Assembly: GCA_030834895.1 (NCBI GenBank)
Contig: JAUQXA010000014.1
Coordinates: forward strand, 19,788 to 83,787
Source of the DNA: Anaerolineales bacterium
Lineage (GTDB): Bacteria > Chloroflexota > Anaerolineae > Anaerolineales > Villigracilaceae
Reading direction: 5' to 3'
DNA: 64,000 nucleotides
Shown here: positions 16,440 to 24,114 of the stretch, one piece after another
How the letters are laid out: every line of letters starts with the position of its first letter
Position numbering within the stretch: position 1 is the stretch's first letter
Notes under the pieces: generated by a model
What the model saw: only the letters and a program-made list of their open reading frames with translations
Databases searched by the model: none
What the model was told of the DNA's origin: nothing
Translations under genes and position numbers: made by a program

Positions 16440-18017
16440 TTACTTTTTCCCCTTCGCCGGGAACCAAAGCCGAACATCGCGGAAGCGGATCAACGTGATA
16501 AATGCCAGAATCAGTCCGCCCAACACAAAAATTACAAAAGTAATAAAAGCAAGAGTGCTCGAAGTTTCAGTGGACGCTTCCCTGGTGAACTCCCAAAGCA
16601 GCCAATAGAGCAGGACACTGAGCAAGAGGCTGACCCCGATAAACCTGCCCACCGTTGCCAGCCATCCGCGGCGCGTGAGCAGGGTCTTCACCATCCAATA
16701 TATCAGCCCGCCTGAAAGACAAAGAAACAGGAATATCTCGAAGATCGGCACTTCCATATCCTCCTGGGAGACGTTGTGAATGGTGTCGATCACCGTCGAT
16801 CCAATCGCGACCACCATCGTCGTGATCAAAAAATAGACGATGGAATTAATGATCGGCGGCAGGACCAGTTGTTTCCCCGCGGGTCGGACTCCCAGCGCCG
16901 CCAGCAGCCTGGCCGGTTCGGGCATTAACTGCGCGATGGCATCCAGGTGACGAATGCCATTGCGGAAATCGACCCACTGCACTTTGGAAAGTTTCGGCGA
17001 CGGCTGCGCGGTCTGCACCAAAACGGGGAAGACCGCCTGTTTTTCAGGGTCCGCTTCGCTGTCGGTTTTATAGGCGGAGATCAGCACAAAGACCGCCCGG
17101 GCGGAATTTATATCCGCGGACTGGGGATGTTTGTATTTCGCCAACGTGTTCGCCAGTTCGCCGGCAATCCGCCGGTCTTGGGCCGCGTGATCGATAAAGA
17201 AAGACACGGGTTTTGGGTTCGGGTTGTTGGGACGATATGGATTGGCGAATTTCGACCGGATCGCTTCGGGTTTGCCCCAACGCTGCATCCCCGCGGAACG
17301 CAAAAGAAATAAAAGAAGTCCGGAAGACAAAAAACTGAAAACCATTAAAAGGAAATATTGAAGCCCATCCGAGTCCGCATTCATTTGTCCGGTGATGGCC
17401 CTGTTTACGCCTTCGAAAAAGATCCCGACCGGCATTAACCACAGCGCGGCCTGTACCTGCACATAATTGAAATTGCGTTTGAAAATGCGGAGGGGAAGCG
17501 GCACAAGAAGCAGGGGAATAAGAATCGTCCACCAGGTGTAGAGGGAGAGAATGCCAGCCGCCAGGCTGACGGCGGCGCTCCACCAGACGATGGACGGAAC
17601 CTTGAAGCCCGTCTCCGGCGCGCGGTGCTCCTCCTTGACCGGCGCTGGAAGCTGCCGCAGCAATTCGTCGATACCCCCCTGATAACTGCCGCGAAAATCC
17701 ACCCACTCGAACTGCTCCAGTTCCTGCGGAAGGTCCACCGCTTCGAAGATAACCAGGATGACGCGCTTATTTTCTTTTAGCACGCGGCGCCATTCCAACT
17801 CGACATATTGCGAAGCCATGGAGGCCTTCGAAACCACCAGTAAAATAACTTCCGATTCTTCCAGTCCCTGTTCGATTTGTCCCGCCCAGGGTGTGCCCGG
17901 CACCAGGCTGCGATAATCCAGCCAGACTTTGAAACCCTGATTTTCGAGCCTTTGAGTTAAGTCATCCACAAATCCCACTTCGCGCCGCGAATAGCTCATA
18001 AAGATATTTGGTTTCAT
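16440..18017 (-). CDS. Membrane protein with N-terminal TIR domain and a second, degenerate TIR-like domain
   Basis: 525 residues from the ATG at 18017 (MKPNIFMSYSRREVGFVDDL), which has AAAGGG 6 bases upstream; the in-frame TTG further up lacks one. Residues 1-120 form a prokaryotic TIR domain with FMSYSR, KVWLDYRSLVPG and SQYVELEW, the last holding the probable catalytic Glu. Three or four membrane helices (about 145-250) follow. A second TIR-like region (about 275-375) begins VSFFIDHAAQDRRIAGEL and lacks a clear catalytic Glu. Four more membrane helices complete the protein, which ends FPAKGKK. TIR domains cleave NAD or act as signalling scaffolds. Its place beside a restriction enzyme suggests defence, but membrane TIR proteins with other roles exist. 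Confidence 0.82.
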   Translation of the reverse strand: MKPNIFMSYSRREVGFVDDLTQRLENQGFKVWLDYRSLVPGTPWAGQIEQGLEESEVILLVVSKASMASQYVELEWRRVLKENKRVILVIFEAVDLPQELEQFEWVDFRGSYQGGIDELLRQLPAPVKEEHRAPETGFKVPSIVWWSAAVSLAAGILSLYTWWTILIPLLLVPLPLRIFKRNFNYVQVQAALWLMPVGIFFEGVNRAITGQMNADSDGLQYFLLMVFSFLSSGLLLFLLRSAGMQRWGKPEAIRSKFANPYRPNNPNPKPVSFFIDHAAQDRRIAGELANTLAKYKHPQSADINSARAVFVLISAYKTDSEADPEKQAVFPVLVQTAQPSPKLSKVQWVDFRNGIRHLDAIAQLMPEPARLLAALGVRPAGKQLVLPPIINSIVYFLITTMVVAIGSTVIDTIHNVSQEDMEVPIFEIFLFLCLSGGLIYWMVKTLLTRRGWLATVGRFIGVSLLLSVLLYWLLWEFTREASTETSSTLAFITFVIFVLGGLILAFITLIRFRDVRLWFPAKGKK

Positions 18018-18055
18018 CGAAATCCCTTTCGCCAAAGGCTGATGTAATTCCTGTT

Positions 18056-18080
18056 ATTATACGGCAAACCACCATGTCAA
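18056..18080 (-). promoter_or_regulatory. Possible promoter of the TIR-protein gene
   Basis: On the minus strand TATAAT (18056-18061) lies 38 bases before the ATG at 18017. A TTGACA (18075-18080) lies only 13 bases upstream of it, short of the usual 16-18, so either the -10 works alone or the pairing is accidental. Confidence 0.45.
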
Positions 18081-18120
18081 ATGTCGCCAATCTCCGCGAA
18101 TGTCCCAGCCAACTCATTGC

Positions 18121-18176
18121 CCCGCCGACTCGTTGAATCGCTGACTCGCTGATTCGTTGACTCACTGAATCGCCGA
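18121..18176. repeat. Tandem octamer array, consensus NTCGYTGA
   Basis: Six consecutive 8-base units occupy 18129-18176: CTCGTTGA, ATCGCTGA, CTCGCTGA, TTCGTTGA, CTCACTGA, ATCGCCGA. A degenerate seventh lies at 18121-18128. It is in the intergenic space between the TIR gene and the Mo/W regulator. Not a CRISPR: the units are contiguous and too short. Confidence 0.85.
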
Positions 18177-18185
18177 ATCCCTTGC

Positions 18186-18212
18186 TTGACACATCCCCCC
18201 TTATCCTATAGA
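18186..18212 (+). promoter_or_regulatory. Probable promoter of the Mo/W regulator gene
   Basis: TTGACA (18186-18191) and TATAGA (18207-18212) are separated by 15 bases. The operator-like motif at 18219-18236 starts 6 bases after the -10 box, over the expected transcription start, which is a position suited to repression. Confidence 0.55.
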
Positions 18213-18218
18213 CTCGCC

Positions 18219-18236
18219 ATTAAGTTTTTCGTTATC
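18219..18236. promoter_or_regulatory. Operator-like motif, site 1 (upstream of the regulator)
   Basis: ATTAAGTTTTTCGTTATC, matching 14 of 18 positions with site 2 at 20127-20144; the conserved context continues with TGAGAAG. An imperfect dyad with 6-bp half-sites and a T-rich spacer. It lies 15 bases before the ATG of the winged-helix regulator, suggesting autoregulation. Confidence 0.65.
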
Positions 18237-18251
18237 TGAGAAGAAAACCCC

Positions 18252-19232
18252 ATGAAAACCGTCGAGCCTGTCCGCACCTTCGAGCAGATCAAACTACTGG
18301 CTGATTCGCGCCGCATGGAGATTCTGCGCCTGTTGATGGCTTCTCCTGCCACGCTCACGGGACTGGCTCAGGTCTTGAAACAGTCCCCTGCCTGGGTGCG
18401 GCATCACATCCTCGCGCTCGAAGCGGGAGGGCTGATTGAGGTCTGTGAAATCCGCCGCACGGGAAAGGTCACCGAGAAGTTCTATCGCGCCAAAAGCGGC
18501 GCTTTCCTCTTGCAGGAGATTGTTTTGCCGAAAGGGGAAAAACCCGCCATCGTCTTTTCGGGGAGTCACGATTTGGCGCTGGAAGAAATCGCCGAACACC
18601 TCAACAAGCACGTGACCCTGCTCAGCCTGCCTGTCGGCTCCCTCGATGGGCTGGTCAACCTGCGGCAGGGGCTGTGTCAGATTTCAGGCGCGCACATCCT
18701 GGATGAGACGGGCGAGTACAACACGCCCACGGTGCGTCACCTCTTCCCGGACCGAAACGTGGAATTGGTCACGCTTGCCTATCGCACGCAGGGGCTCATC
18801 CTCTCGGCGGGCAACCCCAAAGGCATCAAGAAAATTGCAGACATTGCGCGGCACGGTGCGCGAATGCGATTCGTCAACCGCAACCCTGGCTCTGGCACGC
18901 GACTCTGGCTCGATATGGAACTCAAAAAGCAAGGCATCGACACATCACAGATCAACGGCTACGAAGTCGAGGTCAAGACCCACAGCGAAGCCGCCGCGCT
19001 GGTCGCCCAAAACAAGGCAGATGCAACCATCGGCTTGCAAGCCGCCGCCCACCAGCACGGACTGGACTTCATCCCGCTCTTCGAGGAACGCTACGACCTG
19101 ATCCTGCCGCGCGAAAACGAAAAGGCGCTTGCGCCGCTGCTGGATTATTTGCAAACCGCCGCCTTCCGCACCGAACTCAACTCGCTGACGGGTTACAACG
19201 CCTCGCACAGCGGCGAGCAGGTTTTAGTTTAA
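18252..19232 (+). CDS. Transcriptional regulator: winged helix fused to a periplasmic-binding-protein-like (COG1910-type) domain
   Basis: 326 residues. The first 75 form an ArsR-like winged helix (LADSRRMEILRLLMASPATL, then LAQVLKQSPAWVRHHILALE). Residues about 100-310 form a PBP-like domain with FSGSHDLALEEIAEHL, FVNRNPGSGTRLWLDMELKK and ADATIGLQAAAHQHGLDFIP. This PBP type is found in molybdate/tungstate-related regulators and molybdopterin-biosynthesis fusion proteins, where it probably senses the oxyanion or a cofactor precursor. Its position ahead of Mo/W transport genes and the recurring operator (18219, 20127, 25611) make it the likely regulator of the island. The effector is inferred. 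Confidence 0.85.
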   Translation: MKTVEPVRTFEQIKLLADSRRMEILRLLMASPATLTGLAQVLKQSPAWVRHHILALEAGGLIEVCEIRRTGKVTEKFYRAKSGAFLLQEIVLPKGEKPAIVFSGSHDLALEEIAEHLNKHVTLLSLPVGSLDGLVNLRQGLCQISGAHILDETGEYNTPTVRHLFPDRNVELVTLAYRTQGLILSAGNPKGIKKIADIARHGARMRFVNRNPGSGTRLWLDMELKKQGIDTSQINGYEVEVKTHSEAAALVAQNKADATIGLQAAAHQHGLDFIPLFEERYDLILPRENEKALAPLLDYLQTAAFRTELNSLTGYNASHSGEQVLV

Positions 19233-19257
19233 TTTACTACGTTGCACACTTAACCGT

Positions 19258-19325
19258 GATTCCCTGAGCGAAGCGAAGGGTCTCCACCTAAATTTTCGAG
19301 GTTCTTCGCTATACTCAGAACGACA
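19258..19325. repeat. Interspersed-repeat remnant between the regulator and the TiaS-like gene
   Basis: GATTCCCTGAGCGAAGCGAA and, further on, GGTTCTTCGCTATACTCAG are degenerate inverted ends of the CTGAGCGAAGCGAAG type. The 134-base gap holds nothing else apart from the ribosome site of the next gene. Confidence 0.55.
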
Positions 19326-19366
19326 CTACGCAAAATCACTTAATTTGTTTATTGACCGAGGAATGA

Positions 19367-20089
19367 ATGCGCTATCTACTTGGAATTGACGACACCGACA
19401 ATTTAGAATCACGCGGCACGGGACATCGCGTCCGCCAGTTGGCGGGTTGGCTTGCCGAAAACAAACTGGCTGAGCCGCTGGGCATCACCCGCCATCAACT
19501 GCTGGTCAATCCGCAAATCCCCTACACTTCACACAACAGTTCGGCCTGTCTCTCCGTCGAAAGCGAAAACGTGGACGACTTGTGGGAAGCCTCACGTGAG
19601 TTCCTGCTGCGTGAAAGCGCACTGGGTTCGGATGCGGGCTTGACCCTTGCCAAATGGGATTCGATCAACGAGAGCGCGGTCTCCTTCGGGAAGCGGGCAA
19701 AGATCGTCGTGCTGACCATGCCCGAGGCGGAGCAAACAGCCGCCGGGTCGGGAATCCGCTGCGAGGGGTTGACCGGTACCCACGGCGGAATCATCGGAGC
19801 CTTGTCGGCAATCGGCTTGCATCGCGCTGGTAACGATGGACGTTTTTTATGGCTGCCCGGCTTGCGCGAATTGCAGGGAAAATATCAGGCGGATGAACTT
19901 CGCAAGCTGGGACACGTGGACCGAATCTGCTCACTGAACAACTGGGAGGTTCAATCGAAAGCCATTGTCAACGTCGGCGAGTGGATGCGCCCCATCCTGC
20001 GCGGCGGAAAATCGACCTTGTACGTGGAGAAGAAAAACGATGAGTGGCAGATCATCTCCAAGGAGTACATCAAAAAGCTTTCCGACTGA
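19367..20089 (+). CDS. TiaS-like protein (tRNA-Ile2 agmatidine synthetase, kinase-like domain only)
   Basis: 240 residues, starting MRYLLGIDDTDNLESRGTGH with GAGG 6 bases upstream. The GIDDTD motif, the NPQIPYTSHNSSAC stretch and the later CEGLTGTHGGIIGALSAIG block match the TCKD and ferredoxin-like domains of archaeal TiaS, which makes agmatidine in tRNA-Ile. The protein is much shorter than TiaS (over 400 residues) and lacks the C-terminal OB-fold and zinc-ribbon that bind tRNA. Bacteria use TilS for this tRNA, so the true substrate is probably different. It lies between the Mo/W regulator and the SUOX-like lipoprotein on the same strand. Confidence 0.75.
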   Translation: MRYLLGIDDTDNLESRGTGHRVRQLAGWLAENKLAEPLGITRHQLLVNPQIPYTSHNSSACLSVESENVDDLWEASREFLLRESALGSDAGLTLAKWDSINESAVSFGKRAKIVVLTMPEAEQTAAGSGIRCEGLTGTHGGIIGALSAIGLHRAGNDGRFLWLPGLRELQGKYQADELRKLGHVDRICSLNNWEVQSKAIVNVGEWMRPILRGGKSTLYVEKKNDEWQIISKEYIKKLSD

Positions 20090-20126
20090 GCAACCACATG
20101 AGAGGGGATTTCTTTTTGGCTTTTCG

Positions 20127-20144
20127 GATAAGTTTTTTCTTATC
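20127..20144. promoter_or_regulatory. Operator-like motif, site 2 (upstream of the triple-SUOX lipoprotein)
   Basis: GATAAGTTTTTTCTTATC is a perfect dyad: GATAAG, six T, CTTATC, followed by AGAAAA. This is the best member of the three-site family and lies 50 bases before the ATG at 20195. Confidence 0.7.
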
Positions 20145-20194
20145 AGAAAATCACGGGCACGTTCATGCCCGATAAAAACAAGGAGAATGATTGT

Positions 20195-21679
20195 ATGAAA
20201 CTGTCTGTACGTCTGATTTTGAGCGGCACATTGCTACTTGCCCTGGCATTGACCTTTGCCGCCTGCTCGGGGGGAACCCAGCCCGAAGCGACTCCCGTCG
20301 CTGAAGTAACCGAAGCCCCAGTCGTCGAGGCGACTGAAGCCCCTGCCGAACCTGCTGTCCCCGTTTTGGAAATCGTCAGCGAGACCGAGAGCAAGTCTCT
20401 CACGATGGAAGAATTGAAAGCCCTGCCCGTCACCGAAGGCTACGCGGGGATCAAGAGCAGCACGGGCAAGATCACGCCGCCCGTGATGATGAAGGGCGTG
20501 GCGTTGAAAGACATCGCCGAACTCATCGGCGGCATGGACGAGACCAAAGGTTTCAACGTGGTCGCCGAGGATGGCTACAGCATCACCTATTCGTATGACC
20601 AACTTCAAAACGGCGCATTCATTTCCTACGACACTGCCACAGGCGAGGAACTCAAGAACCCCGTCGAGTTGACCGCCATCATCGCCTACGAAGCGGATGG
20701 TAAACCCTTCGATGCCAGACAGGATGGAACCCTGCGGCTGGCAATCGTCAGCAAGGAAATGAAGCAGGTGACAGATGGTCACTGGGCTGTGAAGTGGGTC
20801 AACAAACTTGAAGTCAAGAATCTCGGAGCCGATTGGGTCGTGCTCGTGGAAGGCGCGTTGTCCAAGCCCACTGACCGGGCCAGTGTCGAATCCTGCGGCG
20901 CTCCACAATGTCATGGCACTTCGTGGTTCGACGATAAAAACCAGCAGTGGGCGGGCGTGCCTTTGTATTATTTCGTCGGCTCGGTGGATGACGAAATCTC
21001 GCACGAAGGTCCCGCCTTCAACCGTGACCTGGTCAAGGTTGGTTACACCATCGATGTGATTTCCGCCGACGGCTACACCGTCACCTTCGACGCGGAACGC
21101 GTCCAATACAACAAGAACATCATGGTCGCTTACAAGGTCAACGACAACGCCCTGCCCGTGGAATACTTCCCCCTGCGTTTGGTCGGTGACGATTTGGAGA
21201 AGAAGGAAATGGTCGGCATGATCGAGCAGATTAAGGTTGGGCTTGAACCTTTGCCTGCGACTGCCGAAGCTGCCGCCACTGAAGCTCCTGCTGCAACCGA
21301 AGCGCCCGCCGCCGAACCTGTCACTGGAAGCTTTTTCATCACAGGCTTGGTCGACCAGCAAATGGGCTTCATGGAAGCCGACCTGCGTGCACTCGAAGTG
21401 TTGAAGATCAACGCCGAACATCCCAAGAATGGTCCACAGGATTTTGAAGGCGTCTCGCTGAATGCCCTGCTCGACATGGCTGGTGTGAAGGACGGCGCGA
21501 AGACCCTGTTCGTCACCTCCGCCGACGGTTACACCACCGAGGTGGCTTTGAGCGACGTCCGCGCCTGCGCCGATTGTCTGTTGGGATTCACCAACACCGC
21601 CGAACAGTTCAAACTGGTCATGCCCAAACTGCCCAGCAATACCTGGGCAAAAGATGTTGTCAGCATTGAAGTGAAGTAA
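20195..21679 (+). CDS. Lipoprotein with three sulfite-oxidase-fold (Oxidored_molyb-like) domains
   Basis: 494 residues from the ATG at 20195 (MKLSVRLILSG), with AGGAG 9 bases upstream. A lipoprotein signal ends in FAAC (Cys near 24), followed by an Ala/Glu/Pro/Thr linker. Three domains resemble the Moco-binding SUOX/YedY fold: about 55-205 (SLTMEELKALP, GVALKDIAELIG, WVNKLEVK), 210-360 (VESCGAPQCHG) and 382-494 (FEGVSLNALLDMAG, VRACADCLLGF). The usual active-site Cys context is not evident, so these may be non-enzymatic binding modules for a metal or pterin at the outer membrane surface. The third domain shares its ACxDC motif with the N-terminus of the TupA fusion at 25719. An operator-like site lies upstream and wtpA follows. 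Confidence 0.75.
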   Translation: MKLSVRLILSGTLLLALALTFAACSGGTQPEATPVAEVTEAPVVEATEAPAEPAVPVLEIVSETESKSLTMEELKALPVTEGYAGIKSSTGKITPPVMMKGVALKDIAELIGGMDETKGFNVVAEDGYSITYSYDQLQNGAFISYDTATGEELKNPVELTAIIAYEADGKPFDARQDGTLRLAIVSKEMKQVTDGHWAVKWVNKLEVKNLGADWVVLVEGALSKPTDRASVESCGAPQCHGTSWFDDKNQQWAGVPLYYFVGSVDDEISHEGPAFNRDLVKVGYTIDVISADGYTVTFDAERVQYNKNIMVAYKVNDNALPVEYFPLRLVGDDLEKKEMVGMIEQIKVGLEPLPATAEAAATEAPAATEAPAAEPVTGSFFITGLVDQQMGFMEADLRALEVLKINAEHPKNGPQDFEGVSLNALLDMAGVKDGAKTLFVTSADGYTTEVALSDVRACADCLLGFTNTAEQFKLVMPKLPSNTWAKDVVSIEVK

Positions 21680-21690
21680 ATTTGCTCATG

Positions 21691-21721
21691 GCTCTGTCGG
21701 GGGCTTAGCCCCCGACAGAGC
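21691..21721. repeat. GGGGGCT-T-AGCCCCC palindrome between the SUOX lipoprotein and wtpA
   Basis: Two 15-bp arms (21691-21705 and 21707-21721) are exact reverse complements around one base. The CGGGGGCTnAGCCCCCG core is identical to the palindrome at 46013-46043. No T-tract follows; it ends 11 bases before the wtpA ATG and so would be part of a transcript crossing the two genes. Confidence 0.85.
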
Positions 21722-21732
21722 AGAAACGCCCC

Positions 21733-22803
21733 ATGCGAAAACCTTTTGCAATCATCCTGCTTTTATCGCTCCTCCTTGGCTCCTGTACCGCACAGCAGCC
21801 ACCAGTTGAAAAGACTCCATTGGTCGTGTTTGCGGCGGGGAGCCTCATCATCCCCTTCGACCATCTCGAAAAAGCCTTTGAGGCGAAATATCCAAATATT
21901 GACATACTCGCCGAGTATCACGGCAGTATTCAGGTGATGCGTCACGCCACAGAGTTGCACGAGCCAATCGACGTGGTCGCAACTGCGGACACGGCGTTAA
22001 TTCCCATGCTGATGTACGCGACCAATGTGCCTGAGACTGGCAAACCCTATGCCAATTGGTACGTCAAGTTCGCGAGCAATCGCCTCTCGCTGGCACATCG
22101 CGCGGACAGCAAATACGCCGACGAAATCAACGCCGACAACTGGACGGAGGTCATCAGCCGTCCCGATGTGAAGACGGGCATCGCCGACCCGCGCTTCGAC
22201 GCTTCGGGCTATCGCGCTTTGATGGCGTTCGCGCTGGCTGAGATCGCGGAGCAGGATTACGGGCTGTTCGACCCGATGTTCAAAGACCAGTTCACCTTCC
22301 CCGTGACCATCTTCCGTGGCGACGAAATGACGACCATCACCGTGCCTGAGATTTTGGAGACCAAGCCCGAGTCGCACGTCGTCCTGCGCGGCGCAAGCAT
22401 CGAGTTGATCGCGCGCCTCGAAGCGGGCGACCTGGATTACGCCTTCGAATATGAAAGCGTCATCAAACAGCACGGCTTAAAAATGGTCAGCCTGCCCGCC
22501 GAAGTCAATTTGGGCGAGCAAGCGAAGGAAGAATTCTACAAACAAGTTCAAGTCAACCTGGACTTTCAGCGCTTCGCCACGGTCAAGCCGCAATTTCGCG
22601 GCGAACGCATCGGCTACGGCGTGACCATCCCTGCCAGCGCGGAACATCCCGAAGAAGCGGCGCAGTTCATCGCCTTTTTGCTCAGCGACGAAGGTCGCGC
22701 CATCATGGAAGCCGACCATCATCCAATGTTCGAGAAGTTCATCGCCAACGGCTATGAAAATCAACCGTCTGTTTTGCAGCCGCTCACAGTCCCGATGGAA
22801 TAA
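21733..22803 (+). CDS. wtpA: Tungstate/molybdate ABC transporter substrate-binding lipoprotein (WtpA-type)
   Basis: 356 residues. A lipoprotein signal ends LLLGSC (Cys16). The binding domain opens with VVFAAGSLIIPFDHLEKAFE and has the WtpA-type EYHGSIQVMRH, DVVATADTALIPMLM, PRFDASGYRALMA and FEYESVIKQHG segments. These distinguish it from the ModA subgroup and include the residues that coordinate oxyanions in WtpA (Ser, Asp/Glu). It binds tungstate or molybdate outside the membrane for the permease encoded next. No ATPase gene of the WtpC/ModC type follows; TupC (27746) may serve both. Confidence 0.88.
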   Translation: MRKPFAIILLLSLLLGSCTAQQPPVEKTPLVVFAAGSLIIPFDHLEKAFEAKYPNIDILAEYHGSIQVMRHATELHEPIDVVATADTALIPMLMYATNVPETGKPYANWYVKFASNRLSLAHRADSKYADEINADNWTEVISRPDVKTGIADPRFDASGYRALMAFALAEIAEQDYGLFDPMFKDQFTFPVTIFRGDEMTTITVPEILETKPESHVVLRGASIELIARLEAGDLDYAFEYESVIKQHGLKMVSLPAEVNLGEQAKEEFYKQVQVNLDFQRFATVKPQFRGERIGYGVTIPASAEHPEEAAQFIAFLLSDEGRAIMEADHHPMFEKFIANGYENQPSVLQPLTVPME

Positions 22804-22831
22804 GATTGGATAAAAGCAAATACTTTATTTT

Positions 22832-22925
22832 GGACGCTGATGAACGCTGATTTCGCTGATAAGGAAAAACAAATCCGCGTTTTCACTTGCCCTTGCGGGC
22901 GGTGCAATGGTCTGCGTTTATCTGC
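22832..22925. repeat. Interspersed-repeat fragment between wtpA and wtpB
   Basis: GGACGCTGATGAACGCTGAT, then TCGCTGATAA, and on the far side ATCTGCGT / TGCGTTTATCTGCGTC. This is the arrangement of a degenerate inverted repeat (AACGCTGAT/ATCTGCGTT type). The 143-base gap between the two genes is filled by it, ending at the wtpB ribosome site (AGGTGA). Confidence 0.55.
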
Positions 22926-22946
22926 GTCTCTTCAGGTGAATAGACA

Positions 22947-23729
22947 TTGAAAAAAAACAACCTGCTCTTCGACCTTGTTTTCTCCGCGCTGGGTGGGTTG
23001 CTTCTGTTGTTCATCATCCTGCCGCTGGTCAGCATTTTGCTCGGCACCACGCCGCAAAATTTATGGCTCGCGCTGACCGACCCCGAAGTGTTACGCTCCA
23101 TTAGCCTGACCTTTGGCGCGGCAGCGGTTGCCACTTCGCTGGCAATCGTCACGGGCGTGCCACTGGCATTTTTGCTGGCGCGGAGAAAATTTCGCGGCAA
23201 GCGACTGCTGGAAGCGCTGGTCAACCTGCCGATTGTGATTCCACATACGGCGGCGGGCGTCGCCCTGCTTCTGGTCTTTGGTCGGCGCGGACTGCTGGGT
23301 CAATGGCTGACGCCAATGGGCATTGCCTTCACCGACAACTTTGCGGGGATCGTGGTCGGCATGTTGTTCGTCAGCCTGCCGTTCCTGGTCAACATGAGCC
23401 GCGAAGCCTTTTCCCTGCTGGACGATGAACTCGAACTCGTGGCGTTGATCGACGGCGCGTCGCCGTGGCAGGCGTTCTGGCATGTGTCGTTTCCGCAGGC
23501 GTGGCACGGCGTTCTGGCTGGCGCATTGATGATGTGGGCGCGCGGCATCAGCGAGTTCGGCGCGGTCGTCATCCTCGCCTACCATCCGAAGATCGTCCCC
23601 GTGCTGGTCTTTGAACGCTTCAACGGATTTGGTCTCGTCGCCGCCCAGCCTGTCGCCGCCTTGCTTGTGCTGGTAGCTTTGATGTCGTTTACCTTTCTCA
23701 GGTTGCTGCTGCTCAAGAGGGAAAGGTAA
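22947..23729 (+). CDS. wtpB: Tungstate/molybdate ABC transporter permease (WtpB/ModB-type)
   Basis: 260 residues, starting at TTG (MKKNNLLFDLVFS) with AGGTGA 8 bases upstream. Six membrane helices are visible. The cytoplasmic EAA loop reads ELVALIDGASPWQAFWHVSF (about 160-180), as in ModB/WtpB/CysT permeases that engage an ABC ATPase. The protein partners WtpA. The gene is followed by an intrinsic terminator and not by an ATPase gene, so its motor must come from elsewhere, most simply TupC 4 kb downstream. Confidence 0.9.
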   Translation: MKKNNLLFDLVFSALGGLLLLFIILPLVSILLGTTPQNLWLALTDPEVLRSISLTFGAAAVATSLAIVTGVPLAFLLARRKFRGKRLLEALVNLPIVIPHTAAGVALLLVFGRRGLLGQWLTPMGIAFTDNFAGIVVGMLFVSLPFLVNMSREAFSLLDDELELVALIDGASPWQAFWHVSFPQAWHGVLAGALMMWARGISEFGAVVILAYHPKIVPVLVFERFNGFGLVAAQPVAALLVLVALMSFTFLRLLLLKRER

Positions 23730-23744
23730 TTTGCAAATCGTGGT

Positions 23745-23774
23745 AGGTCACGCTTGAAGCGTGACCTGCTTTTT
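23745..23774 (+). terminator. Intrinsic terminator after wtpB
   Basis: A 10-bp stem (AGGTCACGCT, 23745-23754, with AGCGTGACCT, 23758-23767), a 3-base loop and the tract GCTTTTTC directly after. It separates the wtp genes from the small-protein/DUF134 unit. Confidence 0.85.
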
Positions 23775-23778
23775 CTGG

Positions 23779-23808
23779 TTGACATCCACATCGCTTTTGC
23801 TGTAAAAT
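23779..23808 (+). promoter_or_regulatory. Promoter of the small protein-DUF134 operon
   Basis: TTGACA (23779-23784), 18 bases, TAAAAT (23803-23808). The inverted repeat at 23806-23835 overlaps the -10 box and the expected start site. Confidence 0.75.
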
Positions 23809-23835
23809 AATTATGAACATATGCCCATAATTATT
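23806..23835. promoter_or_regulatory. Operator-like inverted repeat over the promoter of the DUF134 operon
   Basis: AATAATTATG (23806-23815), 10 bases, CATAATTATT (23826-23835): perfect 10-bp arms. Overlap with the -10 region suggests repression, perhaps by the HTH protein encoded in the same operon. Confidence 0.65.
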
Positions 23836-23852
23836 TGTAAAAGGAGTTTACC

Positions 23853-24113
23853 ATGACGAAGATATTTGTCCGTGAACGGGGGCAGGTTGGGAAGGGCGAA
23901 GGGTTGCCGCGCTTCGCCGTTGTCGCAGTGGAAGGAAGTGGTCTCAAGTTTTTTCAACAACACCTGCGCAAGTCGGAGATTGACGAGATTGCAAAAAGTG
24001 TCAACGCGGAGGTCGTGATTCTGCCACGCGGCACCGGCGTGGATGCCGGGGAAGGCTCCGGCGGCGGAAAGCGCAAGAAGCGGGTTGTCCGCCCGAAGCG
24101 CGCGACCAAGTAA
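23853..24113 (+). CDS. Small basic-tailed protein of unknown function, coupled to the DUF134 regulator
   Basis: 86 residues (MTKIFVRERGQVGKGEGLPR) with AAGGAG 7 bases upstream. An alpha/beta body (FAVVAVEGSGLKFFQQHLRK, then IDEIAKSVNAEVVILPRG) is followed by a Gly-rich and strongly basic tail (KRKKRVVRPKRATK). I do not recognise the family. The body could be a reduced NifX/NifB-like dinitrogenase cofactor fold, a family often encoded beside DUF134, but this is a guess. The stop codon is one base from the next start, so the two are co-translated. Confidence 0.75.
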   Translation: MTKIFVRERGQVGKGEGLPRFAVVAVEGSGLKFFQQHLRKSEIDEIAKSVNAEVVILPRGTGVDAGEGSGGGKRKKRVVRPKRATK

Positions 24114-24114
24114 C

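Noticed and set aside
18121..18176. Possible CRISPR array
   Set aside because: Units are 8 bases and contiguous, without spacers; no cas genes in the window.
20090..20194. Molybdenum-cofactor (Moco) or tungsten-cofactor riboswitch ahead of the SUOX lipoprotein
   Set aside because: The leader is short and lacks the multi-helix GC-rich core of that RNA; the dyad is better explained as a DNA operator.
20234..21421. 395-codon open frame antisense to the triple-SUOX lipoprotein
   Set aside because: No recognisable domain; composition rich in Asp/Val/His typical of reverse-frame translation of a real gene.
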